Shown piece by piece: positions 18,065 to 26,315 of a stretch of DNA of 64,000 bases (the first letter of the stretch is position 1; each line of letters begins with the position of its first letter). The notes beneath the pieces were generated by a model. It searched no databases. It was not told the DNA's origin and saw only the letters and a program-made list of their open reading frames with translations. The stretch lies in the NCBI GenBank assembly GCA_019636215.1, contig JAHBXZ010000002.1:62001-126000 (forward strand), in the 5' to 3' direction. Source of the stretch: Planctomycetota bacterium. GTDB taxonomy: Bacteria > Planctomycetota > UBA8742 > UBA2392. The position numbers and the translations under genes are program-made.

Positions 18065-18514
18065 TCAGTTGCGCGGTTTGATGTACTTCACCAGGGTCAA
18101 CTCGTTGCGGTCGCCTTCACGCGATGTGTAGCTGACCTCGTCCATCACCTTGCGCATGATGAACAGGCCCAGCCCGCGTTTGTTGCCGCTGGCAATGTGT
18201 TTCTGCAGGTCAAGATCGGCCTTGGATTCAATGCCCTTGGCGGTGTCGTAACTTACGCCGCTGTCGCGGATCTTGACGCTGAAACGCTCGCTGTCGGCCT
18301 CGATCAGGATCTCCACGTTGCCGGGGTCGCGCCCTTCGTATCCGTGCTGGATGGTGTTGGCCACGGCCTCGTCGACGGCCAGCACCACCTTGTTGATGTC
18401 GGTGGCGGGCAGCGCGCTGCGTTTGATGGCGCCGTGCAGGAACTCGCGCACCAGCGCAAGATTGCGGGTGTGCGCGGCAACTTCCAACCGGTCGGTCAGC
18501 CTGGAATCTGACAT
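18065..18514 (-). CDS. RsbW/SpoIIAB-like serine kinase (anti-sigma type)
   Basis: The 149-residue GHKL ATPase has the N box DEAVANTIQHGY, the G1 box DSGVSYD and the G2 box GNKRGLGLFIM. It starts at ATG 18514, with an AGGGG ribosome site 7 bases upstream. Such kinases phosphorylate a STAS antagonist and hold a sigma factor or another target. No sigma factor gene is nearby, so the target may be elsewhere or may not be a sigma factor. The open frame to 18688 runs back into the phosphatase gene and is not supported. Confidence 0.92.
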   Translation of the reverse strand: MSDSRLTDRLEVAAHTRNLALVREFLHGAIKRSALPATDINKVVLAVDEAVANTIQHGYEGRDPGNVEILIEADSERFSVKIRDSGVSYDTAKGIESKADLDLQKHIASGNKRGLGLFIMRKVMDEVSYTSREGDRNELTLVKYIKPRN

Positions 18515-18570
18515 CTGTCGCCCCTGAGACTGCTCCTGTTGCCCGTCCCTGATGCTGCCCGGACTGCGGT

Positions 18571-20793
18571 TTAGCCGACCTTCAGCGTCACGATGGTGAT
18601 GTCGTCGTGCTGCTCGTCTGCCTGCGCGAAGTTCTGGATCTCGTTGACCAGCATGGTGAGGTACTCGCTGGACGACTTGTTGGCGCACTGCACGGTGATT
18701 GCCATCAGCCGGTCTTCGCCGAATTCCTCGTTGTTCGGGCCCATCGCCTCTGTCACGCCGTCGGTGTAGATGATGGCGCGATCCCCGCGCTGAAGCTGGA
18801 TCACTTCTTCCTTCATGTTGCGTTCAAACAGGCGGCCATCTTTGTCAAAGCCCAGCGCGATGCCGCCGGGGTTGATCTGTGTGCACTGCTTGGTCGCCGC
18901 ACGGTACAGCATAAGCGGGTTGTGGCCGGCACTGGCAACCGTCAGGCGCGCTGTGGGGATGTCCAGCAGCATGTAAAATGCCGTGACGAACATGCCGCGC
19001 TTGATGTCCTTGGCCAGCGTGCGGTTCACCTTGACGAAGATGTCGCGGGGCGAAAGGTTCTCGCTGGCCTCGTAACTGACCAGCGCCTTGGCCATCATCA
19101 TGACCATGCTGCCGGGAATGCCCTTGCCGGAGACGTCGGCGCAGACCATGCCCAGATGGGTCTTATCGACCAGGAAAAAGTCGTAGTAGTCGCCGCCGAC
19201 TTCCTTGCTGGGCGAATAGTACGCGCTTACGTCATAGCCCGCGATTCTGGGCACGTGCTTGGGCAGCAGGTTTTCCTGGATCTCTTTGGCGATATCCAGG
19301 TCGTGCTTGCGGCCCTGGTTCTCAAGCCACACCTGCTGCGCAGCCTTCAGGCCGGCGGCCATGTCGCCCAGCAAGCGCGACACAATGCCGATTTCGTCGG
19401 CGCTGCGGGCCTGCGGCTTGTGGTCAAAGTTGCCGCCGCTGATGATCTGGATGTCGGTCATCAGCTTTTCCAGCGGCCGGGTGATACTGCCGCCGATCAC
19501 AAATGCCAGGCCCACGGCCAGCGCAATCGCCAGTGCCGAAATGCCCATGATCGAGAACAGCAGGGTGGACTTGCGCGACTCGATCTCTTTGCGGTCAAGG
19601 TAGATCGTAATCTTGTCGCCCTGCTGCTTGCTGATCGAGAAGCTGTAGGCCTCGTTGCCGGCCACCATGGCGCCGGTGTCCACTTCAACATTGCCGACGC
19701 TCTTGCGCGCGCTGGAAGCTGTCAGTTGCAGCTTCTGGCTGGGCGGGCTGATCACGTTCAGCTGTTCGCTGGTGAAGTCCGGCAACACGTTGGCCGGGAT
19801 CTCAAAGATGATGTACTTGACCTGGCTGCCCTCGGCGTCCGTCAGTTGCTGCAGGTCCGTAACGAACTCACGGTGGAACTCGGCCTGGATCTTGCGGCGC
19901 AGACCGCTGCCGCCTTTGATCATCTTGGCGTCGGTCTCTTTGTTCACGGCCGCGCGCAGGTCAGCAAACGTGCTGTTCTGAACGTCCAGCTGGTACTTGC
20001 GGAACAGGCCTTCAAACAGGCCACGGGCGTTGTTGGCAGCTTCAATGTTCAGGCGGCGCGGCACCGATGGCTCGGGCATGACCTGCCCAGGCGAAAGGTC
20101 CTTCAGCATGCGCGAGTACTCCAGCCCGAAAATGTCGTCGCGAAGTTTGTCTGGAAAGGGCGTGGGGGAATCCAGCACCTCGCCGGCAACCTTGGCCCAA
20201 AGGCGATCGTCGGCCAGTTGGTCCCACGTGGCGAACTCGGAGCACAGGGGCACACGGTCGGGCACCCCGGCGGACTTCTGCAGATCTTTCCAGTACTTGC
20301 CGAACTTCGACGTGCGGTTCACGGGTTGACTGAAGTAGGCAATAAGGCCCTTTTCATTCAGGCCGGCGCGGTAGGGGCGGTGGATGGCCTCCGCCTGCTG
20401 CAACATGCCCAAACCAGACTGCTCAATCGTGGCTTCCAGGCTTGCCGTCGCAATCACCATGACAATCACGAACAGCATCAGCGACACGCCCACAGCCAAG
20501 CCGATCATCGAGATCACGATCTTGGTCTTGATTGGCAGGCCGGCAGTCTTGGGTTTGGCGATAGGCCGCGTGGCGGGCCGGCCGGGACCACCGGCACCCT
20601 GGGGGCCACCTGCCGCTGCGGGCGGCGGAGGCGCAATGGTGCGTTCTTTGACTGGCTGCATCTGGCCCGAGCCGTGGGGCGTGGCGGCAGGCATGCTGCC
20701 GGTAGATTTTCGGGCCGGCCCCGGCGTGCCGGCCGGAGGCGGGGTCATCATGCGCCTTGCGGTGCCTGAAGATGGCGGTTTGGGGTTGGCCAT
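18571..20793 (-). CDS. Membrane sensor PP2C-type serine phosphatase (RsbU-like)
   Basis: The 740-residue protein has a Pro-rich, cytoplasmic N-terminal stretch (about 1-88), membrane helix 1 (about 92-117), an extracytoplasmic sensor of about 280 residues with no recognised fold, membrane helix 2 (about 400-422), a HAMP domain, and a PP2C/SpoIIE phosphatase (about 490-740). Catalytic motifs GGDYYDF, DVSGKG, SAGHNP and DDITIV are intact. It should remove phosphate from the STAS protein when the sensor fires. It is 17 bases after pgpA and in one run with the kinase and STAS genes. ATG 20793 is preferred over 20847. Confidence 0.93.
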   Translation of the reverse strand: MANPKPPSSGTARRMMTPPPAGTPGPARKSTGSMPAATPHGSGQMQPVKERTIAPPPPAAAGGPQGAGGPGRPATRPIAKPKTAGLPIKTKIVISMIGLAVGVSLMLFVIVMVIATASLEATIEQSGLGMLQQAEAIHRPYRAGLNEKGLIAYFSQPVNRTSKFGKYWKDLQKSAGVPDRVPLCSEFATWDQLADDRLWAKVAGEVLDSPTPFPDKLRDDIFGLEYSRMLKDLSPGQVMPEPSVPRRLNIEAANNARGLFEGLFRKYQLDVQNSTFADLRAAVNKETDAKMIKGGSGLRRKIQAEFHREFVTDLQQLTDAEGSQVKYIIFEIPANVLPDFTSEQLNVISPPSQKLQLTASSARKSVGNVEVDTGAMVAGNEAYSFSISKQQGDKITIYLDRKEIESRKSTLLFSIMGISALAIALAVGLAFVIGGSITRPLEKLMTDIQIISGGNFDHKPQARSADEIGIVSRLLGDMAAGLKAAQQVWLENQGRKHDLDIAKEIQENLLPKHVPRIAGYDVSAYYSPSKEVGGDYYDFFLVDKTHLGMVCADVSGKGIPGSMVMMMAKALVSYEASENLSPRDIFVKVNRTLAKDIKRGMFVTAFYMLLDIPTARLTVASAGHNPLMLYRAATKQCTQINPGGIALGFDKDGRLFERNMKEEVIQLQRGDRAIIYTDGVTEAMGPNNEEFGEDRLMAITVQCANKSSSEYLTMLVNEIQNFAQADEQHDDITIVTLKVG

Positions 20794-20810
20794 TTGCGTT
20801 TTTCGCCTGT

Positions 20811-21335
20811 CTAAATGAGATGCATCAGTCCGCGCAGTCCCCAGCACGTCAGTCCGGCATAGATGGCCGCAGCAAGATCATCCGCGAGGATTCCAACACT
20901 CCCCGGCAGACGCTCGAACACCCGAACAGGCCATGGTTTGCAGATATCGTAAACGCGGAATGTTAGAAACGCGAAGCAAATGTCCAAGGCCGTTGTGGCA
21001 CCAAACAGCAGACAGGTCAGGTAAACGCCCGCGGCCTCGTCCAGCACAAACCAGCCCGGGTCTTTCAGGTTCGGGTATCGGCGCAACACTGCGCGTCCAA
21101 CGGCCAGGCTGAGCAGGCAGAAGCCCAGTGCAGCCCCCGCCCATGTTGCGATCAGCCACCAGAACGGCAGATGCAGCAGAAGCAAAGCCGGCCAAGTCGC
21201 CATGGCGGTGCCAAATGTGCCCCGCAGCACAGGGGCGAACCCGGTCAAGAACAGGCTGCCCAGCAACACCGGCGGGCGCAGAAAGTCCTTGCTGGGTGGG
21301 TCGGTTGGTTTCAGCCAGGGCATCAGGCCCGGCAT
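20811..21335 (-). CDS. pgpA: Phosphatidylglycerophosphatase A
   Basis: The 174-residue membrane protein removes phosphate from phosphatidylglycerophosphate to make phosphatidylglycerol. PgpA family features are seen: the N-terminal turn GFAPVLRGTFGT, the acidic active-site segments LDEAAGVYL and ILADDLAAAIYAG, and FRVYDICKPWPVR. Several hydrophobic helices are present. ATG 21335 fits family length. The longer open frame to 21641 would overlap the divergent mlaE gene and has no hydrophobic or family content. Confidence 0.9.
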   Translation of the reverse strand: MPGLMPWLKPTDPPSKDFLRPPVLLGSLFLTGFAPVLRGTFGTAMATWPALLLLHLPFWWLIATWAGAALGFCLLSLAVGRAVLRRYPNLKDPGWFVLDEAAGVYLTCLLFGATTALDICFAFLTFRVYDICKPWPVRVFERLPGSVGILADDLAAAIYAGLTCWGLRGLMHLI

Positions 21336-21507
21336 GGTAAATGCCCAAAGGGAAATGGGGCGTTGATTTGCGAAAACTGAAATGCCGGCAATGGCTGGAA
21401 CAACCCGATCAAACAAGTCGTTTTTCGACTCTACAGGGGCAACGAAAATGCGCACAATCTGCGGCAACTGTTGCGCTTGCAGCAAATTCGGGTAACCCAG
21501 CCCCAGC

Positions 21508-22329
21508 ATGGCCGACCTGACTGATCCGATTGCCTCTCTGGGCAAGTTTCTCAACCGCCAGGTTGCGCACCTTGGCGCCGCCATGCGATTTGGTTTGTCT
21601 GCCATGTGGTTTGGTGTGCGAGGGTTGTTCTCGCGGCGCATCTATCCGCGGCACGACCTGATCGTGCAGATGGATTACACCGGGGCGCGCAGCACGCTGA
21701 TCATGGTGCTGCTTGGCTTTCTGGTGGGGGCTTCTCTTGTCATCCAGACCACGCCAAGCCTGGCGCGATACGGACCGGCCGAACTTGTTGCCGGTGTTGT
21801 GGGCGTGTCGATTCTGCGCACGTTGGGGCCGCTGTTGGCGGCAATCATCTTTGCCGGCCGGGTGGGCGCGGGCTTTACGGCGGAGCTTGGCACCATGGCC
21901 GTCAGTGAAGAAATCACCGCGCTGGACACCATGGGCATAAACCCTGTGGGGTACCTTGTGGCGCCGCGTTTTCTGGCGGCGTGCATCATGCTTCCGGCCT
22001 GTACCGTGATGTTCGACCTGGCGGCGCTGATCGGCGGCTATGTGGTGGGCATCTATCAGTTCAACATTCTTCCAGAGGACTGGTTCAACATCACCAAGCA
22101 GTTCGTGAAGATGTCAGACTTCACCTTCGGCCTGGCCAAGAGCGTGGTGTTCGCATGGCTGATCACGCTGGTGTGCTGTTACAAGGGCTATCATGTGCGC
22201 GGCAGCGGCATTGAAGTGGGCCGCGCCACGATGCAGGCGATTGTGATCTGCCTTGTGCTGATCATCGTTTCCGACACTGTGATGTCGCTGATCTACAACT
22301 TCCTGTACCGCATGGGGATCGTGTCGTGA
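21508..22329 (+). CDS. mlaE: Mla/MCE ABC transporter permease, MlaE family
   Basis: The 273-residue integral membrane protein has five or six helices and the MlaE signature region (LGPLLAAIIFAGRVGAGFTAELGTM, then ALDTMGINP). It is the membrane core of a lipid transporter that moves phospholipids between inner and outer membranes. It heads a five-gene run with its ATPase, two MCE proteins and a TPR lipoprotein. Its TGA overlaps the next gene's GTG. A stretch TTGCGC-16-TAACCC ends 9 bases before the ATG, a weak promoter candidate. Confidence 0.95.
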   Translation: MADLTDPIASLGKFLNRQVAHLGAAMRFGLSAMWFGVRGLFSRRIYPRHDLIVQMDYTGARSTLIMVLLGFLVGASLVIQTTPSLARYGPAELVAGVVGVSILRTLGPLLAAIIFAGRVGAGFTAELGTMAVSEEITALDTMGINPVGYLVAPRFLAACIMLPACTVMFDLAALIGGYVVGIYQFNILPEDWFNITKQFVKMSDFTFGLAKSVVFAWLITLVCCYKGYHVRGSGIEVGRATMQAIVICLVLIIVSDTVMSLIYNFLYRMGIVS

Positions 22330-23201
22330 ACGACGCTGCGGCCATGGGTGGAACCGATCGCGAGGCGCCCGGGCGCGCGCCACACCCCGCCATTTCAGTG
22401 CGCAACCTGTGCAAGGCCTACGGCGACAACCGGGTGCTGGACAACATGTCGTTTGACCTGGAGCGCGGGCGCGTTTATGTGGTGATGGGGCCAAGCGGCT
22501 GCGGCAAAAGCACGTTGCTGCGGCACATGATCGGCGCGGAAGAACCTGATTCGGGGCAGGTGCTGATTGACGGGCTGGACATTCAATCGGCCAATCGCCG
22601 CCAGCGCGAAGATGCCAAGCGCAAGTACGGGGTGCTGTTCCAGAGCGCGGCCCTGCTGAACGGGCTGACGGTGGCCCAGAATGTGGCGCTGCCGATTGCC
22701 CGGCACACGGATCTGCCCCGGTCAACCATCGACCTGATGGTCAAGCTGAAGCTCGAGCTTGTGGGCATGGGCGGGGCAGCCGACAAGTACCCCTATGAAA
22801 TCAGCGGCGGCATGAAGAAGCGCGCAGGGCTGGCCCGCGCAATTGCACTGGACCCAGCGATCGTGTTCTACGACGAGCCCAGCGCCGGCCTTGACCCGGT
22901 CATGATCGGCGTGATTGACAAGCTGATCCGCGACCTGACCGGCAAGCTGGGCATTACCAGCGTCGTGATTACGCACGAGATGCCCAGCATTTTCCGCATT
23001 GCCGACGAAGTGATGATGCTGTACGGCGGCAAGATTACGTTTCGCGGCACACCCGAAGACCTGCGCAACAGCACAATCCCGCTGGTGCGCCAGTTCATCA
23101 ATGGTGACCCCGAGGGCCCGATTAACGCCCCGCGCCAGCTTGCTGACCTGTCCGAGCGCCTGATTGGCGCGTCACGCCGCAAGGAAGGCGCCGGCCCATG
23201 A
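22326..23201 (+). CDS. mlaF: Mla/MCE ABC transporter ATP-binding protein
   Basis: This 291-residue ATPase has Walker A GPSGCGKST (about 55-63), signature SGGMKKR, Walker B IVFYDEP and the D-loop SAGLDP. The sequence SGGMKKR and the segment KYGVLFQSAALLNGLTV are typical of MlaF. It powers the MlaE permease. GTG 22326 overlaps the mlaE stop by three bases, and its own stop overlaps the next ATG by four bases, so the operon is tightly coupled. The C-terminal ~30 residues may contact regulatory partners. Confidence 0.95.
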   Translation: MNDAAAMGGTDREAPGRAPHPAISVRNLCKAYGDNRVLDNMSFDLERGRVYVVMGPSGCGKSTLLRHMIGAEEPDSGQVLIDGLDIQSANRRQREDAKRKYGVLFQSAALLNGLTVAQNVALPIARHTDLPRSTIDLMVKLKLELVGMGGAADKYPYEISGGMKKRAGLARAIALDPAIVFYDEPSAGLDPVMIGVIDKLIRDLTGKLGITSVVITHEMPSIFRIADEVMMLYGGKITFRGTPEDLRNSTIPLVRQFINGDPEGPINAPRQLADLSERLIGASRRKEGAGP

Positions 23202-24229
23202 GTGCAGACCCAATGCGCGCCCTGAACCTGGTTACCGGCACTCTGGCGCTGGTGGCGGTGCTTGGCGTGACAGGTTGGCTGGTGCTGCGCAAGGTGTTTG
23301 CCCCGGCGCCCGAAACCGTGCAGGTTTATGTGGCTTACTTTGATGATGCCGGTGGCATTCGGGCCGGTGACCGCGTTCGGCTGAAGGGTCGAACCGCCGG
23401 CCGGGTGCTGGATGTGCGCATTGTGCAGCGTGACGGGCGCACCCAGGCGCGGGTGGAGTTCCAGATCGCGCCGGGCGAAGGCTCGCAGTGGCTGAATGAC
23501 CAGAACCTGCCCATGGACACCGAGGTGCGCATCCAGCGGCCGCGCCTGATGGGCGGCACACAACTGGCAATCTCGCCTGGTTCCAGCAGGCAGGAGATCC
23601 CTGATGGCGGCGAAGTCAGGAAAGTCGTGAACGACCGTGGCACTGACCAGCTCACCGAGTGGAAGCAACAGCTGCAGGATTTCAACCGCGAGGCCGACCA
23701 GGTGCTTCGATTTGCCGAGGGGGACCTGCTCCTGCGCATTGTGAAAGGTGTGGCTGAAGTAAACCGCCGCGCGCAGGAATTTCTGTCCATGCTGGATCGC
23801 GGCTTTGCCAATGCCGCGGCCATTGAGCAGAAGCTGGTGGAATCCAGCGCACAGATGGAAGAAGTGCGCGTGGACATTCGTCGCGCAATGGAGTCCATGC
23901 CGGGGCAAGTCAAAGCTGCCGACGACCAGGTGACGCGGCTGGCCGATGCCGTGGGCAATGCTGCGGCGCGCCTGGCAGACCTTGGCGAGGCCGTAGGCCG
24001 GGCCGGGCAAGGGGTTTCCAGCCTGGTGCAAAGCACTGGTTCGCCCGGAACCGCCGATGCAGGCCGTGGGCTGCGGCGGTTTTCGGCCCAGTTGCGCGAA
24101 TCCATGCGCGTGGGCGTGCTGGATCCCAAACAGGCCGGCGACATGCCAACCTGGCGCAAGCTGCGCAAGTACTACCATGGCGACACGTTCCAGCCCAATG
24201 ACCCGAAGCTGAAGATGGAAGACGACTGA
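23198..24229 (+). CDS. MCE-domain substrate-binding protein, first paralogue (MlaD-like)
   Basis: The 343-residue protein has one N-terminal membrane anchor (about 9-32) and a single MCE domain (about 38-130) with the strand pair VAYFDDAGGIRAGDRVRLKG and the closing RPRLMGGTQLAIS. MCE domains form hexameric rings that channel lipid. The remaining ~200 residues form an extended helical segment with heptad pattern, as in proteins that reach across the periplasm. It is much longer than E. coli MlaD (about 180). Confidence 0.92.
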   Translation: MSADPMRALNLVTGTLALVAVLGVTGWLVLRKVFAPAPETVQVYVAYFDDAGGIRAGDRVRLKGRTAGRVLDVRIVQRDGRTQARVEFQIAPGEGSQWLNDQNLPMDTEVRIQRPRLMGGTQLAISPGSSRQEIPDGGEVRKVVNDRGTDQLTEWKQQLQDFNREADQVLRFAEGDLLLRIVKGVAEVNRRAQEFLSMLDRGFANAAAIEQKLVESSAQMEEVRVDIRRAMESMPGQVKAADDQVTRLADAVGNAAARLADLGEAVGRAGQGVSSLVQSTGSPGTADAGRGLRRFSAQLRESMRVGVLDPKQAGDMPTWRKLRKYYHGDTFQPNDPKLKMEDD

Positions 24230-24250
24230 CGTCCAGAAAGGCAGGCCATC

Positions 24251-25336
24251 ATGGCAAGCAAAGCCACCCGTTCTGACCTGTTCACCGGCGCGTTCGCGCT
24301 GGCGGCGATTCTTGCCTTCCTGGCCGTGGTCGGGTACCTGCAGGGGATCGGCCCGAAGGTGGAGGGCGCGAGGTATTCGGTGGTGTTTGACGATGTCGGC
24401 GGTCTCAGCGGGGCAGCGGCCGTGATTGTTGCCGGCCAGCGCGTGGGCAAGGTAGACGGCATCAAGACCGTGCCGGTGGTAGCCAGCGGTGAGGGCAACC
24501 GCATCGAGGTTGAGGTGCAGATCGTGATTGAAGAACAATACGCCGGCACGGTGATTCTGCCGGTGGATACTGTCGCTTCCGTCCAGATGGGCAGCCTGTT
24601 TGGCGCCAACCAGCTTGTGCTGAAGCTGGGCAAGGCCCGCGACACGGTGCGCCCGGGCAGCCGCCTGCCGCTGAAAGGCCAGCCACCCGCCAGCTTCAAT
24701 GACCTTTTTGAAGGCGCCGAAGTGACCCTGAAGAAGCTGCAGGTCGGAATCGACAAGCTGGCCACTGTGCTGGAGAAAGAAGATTTCTCGCGCAACCTGG
24801 ACCAGACCATGTCGTCACTGGCTTCGGCCGTGGAGAGGCTGGATCGCGGCCTCAAGGAGATGGAACCTGCCTTTGGCAAAGTAGGCCCGACCTTCGACAC
24901 CGCAACGGCGCTGCTGCAGGAACTCAAGGCGCTGATTGAGGCCAACAACGCCGGCATCACAAACCTGGTCAAGAACCTGGAAAGTGCCAGCGGCCGCATG
25001 GACAAGCTGCTGGCCGATGAAAAGGGCAGCGTGCCCGAACTGGTGCGCGGGCTGAACACGATTTCCGGCAACCTGGACCTGCTGGTGGCCAACCTGAATG
25101 ACCTGGTGCTGGACAACCAGTTGAACATCCAGATCAGCATGCAGAACATCCGCGATGCCAGCGCCAGCCTGCGGGTGTTTGCCCGCCGTATTGAGCGCGA
25201 CCCAAGCCTGCTGGTCTGGGGCGACAGTGAGGGCGCCAAGCAGGCCAAAGAAAGCGAAGGCCCGCGTGCGGTGCCCAACGTGGACGAACTTGCCATCCGC
25301 AACAGCGGCAGGCGCCCGCGCAAGGAAAGCGACTAA
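24251..25336 (+). CDS. MCE-domain substrate-binding protein, second paralogue (MlaD-like)
   Basis: The 361-residue protein also has an N-terminal anchor (about 15-32), one MCE domain (about 37-125; FDDVGGLSGAAAVIVAG and GSLFGANQLVLKLG) and a long helical tail. The tail after about 150 has repeated Leu/Asn-rich heptads. An AAAGGCAGG ribosome site lies 5 to 6 bases before the ATG. The two paralogues probably form a mixed ring or two stacked rings. Sequence identity between them outside the domain is low. Confidence 0.92.
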   Translation: MASKATRSDLFTGAFALAAILAFLAVVGYLQGIGPKVEGARYSVVFDDVGGLSGAAAVIVAGQRVGKVDGIKTVPVVASGEGNRIEVEVQIVIEEQYAGTVILPVDTVASVQMGSLFGANQLVLKLGKARDTVRPGSRLPLKGQPPASFNDLFEGAEVTLKKLQVGIDKLATVLEKEDFSRNLDQTMSSLASAVERLDRGLKEMEPAFGKVGPTFDTATALLQELKALIEANNAGITNLVKNLESASGRMDKLLADEKGSVPELVRGLNTISGNLDLLVANLNDLVLDNQLNIQISMQNIRDASASLRVFARRIERDPSLLVWGDSEGAKQAKESEGPRAVPNVDELAIRNSGRRPRKESD

Positions 25337-25387
25337 CGGGCAGCAGCCGCACAAAGTAAAAGGACGCGGGGCACGCAAGGAACCTGC

Positions 25388-26308
25388 TTGAACAACCGGT
25401 GCAACGAAAACTGCGGGCGATCATTCGGCGGCATGCGGGCGCTGGCTGCGCTGTTGCTGGCCGCGGCAGCTTTCATGATTGGCGGCTGCGGTGTGCCGCG
25501 GCTCAACTCCTTTGAGAAGGGCGTTGAGTACATGGACAGCAGCGACTACCCCCGGGCGCTGGAGCAATTCAAGTCGCACATCAAGCTGCGCGGCGAAAGC
25601 CTGGCGGTCTGTTACAACATTGCTGTTTGCTATCACGACACCAAAGACCTTGAACAGGCCGCAAGCTGGTATGAAAAGGCTCTCACCTACGACCCGCGCG
25701 ACGGCGACACGCTGGTAAACCTTGCCATGGTCTATCACGCGCAGGGGCGCGACCTGGCGGCGCTGGCCAAGCTGAAGCTGGCGGCCGAAGTTGAGAAAGA
25801 CCGGGCCTATCCGCTGGTTGCCATGGGCATCTACTACCAGCGCGAAGGAGATTACGCCAAGGCGCGCGAGTACTACGAGCAAGGCATCAAGCGCGAACAG
25901 AAGTCCGGCTACGCCTGGTACCACTTTGCCACGCTGCACGAGGCCGACCAGCGCTTTGGCGACGCCGCCCAGTGCTATGAAAAGTCCTGCGAGTTCGATT
26001 CAACCAACGCGGCGGCCTACCATGGCGCTGCGCGCTGTTACTTCCGGCTGCGCAACTGGCGCAAGGCAATTGAGAACTATGACTTTGCCATCCACCTTCT
26101 GCCCGACCGGGCCGAGCTTTTCATCGGCGCGGCCGACACACTGAAGGAACTCAAGCGCTACGACCGTGCGGTGCAGTACCTGTGGGCCGCGCGCGGGTTG
26201 GTCAAGCACGACGACGCCGAGATTCATTCCAGGCTGATGGTGCTGCTGCCGCTGCTGATGGAAGCCGAACGCGAGCGCGGCATCGCGCCGGCGCCCAACG
26301 GCAAGTAA
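25388..26308 (+). CDS. TPR lipoprotein linked to the Mla-type operon
   Basis: The 306-residue protein has a lipobox IGGC and at least five TPR units from about residue 45 on, each with the W/Y-G-Y/A-P pattern (for example NIAVCYHDTKDLEQAASWYEKAL). TTG 25388 is chosen because AAGGAA lies 5 bases before it; ATG 25433 also gives an intact signal peptide. TPR proteins scaffold complexes, so a docking role for the MCE transporter is plausible but inferred. There is no MlaC-like shuttle in this operon. Confidence 0.85.
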   Translation: MNNRCNENCGRSFGGMRALAALLLAAAAFMIGGCGVPRLNSFEKGVEYMDSSDYPRALEQFKSHIKLRGESLAVCYNIAVCYHDTKDLEQAASWYEKALTYDPRDGDTLVNLAMVYHAQGRDLAALAKLKLAAEVEKDRAYPLVAMGIYYQREGDYAKAREYYEQGIKREQKSGYAWYHFATLHEADQRFGDAAQCYEKSCEFDSTNAAAYHGAARCYFRLRNWRKAIENYDFAIHLLPDRAELFIGAADTLKELKRYDRAVQYLWAARGLVKHDDAEIHSRLMVLLPLLMEAERERGIAPAPNGK

Positions 26309-26315
26309 GCCAGTT

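Noticed and set aside
18607..20769. 720-residue plus-strand frame over the phosphatase gene
   Set aside because: It is a shadow of a gene with four intact PP2C motifs.
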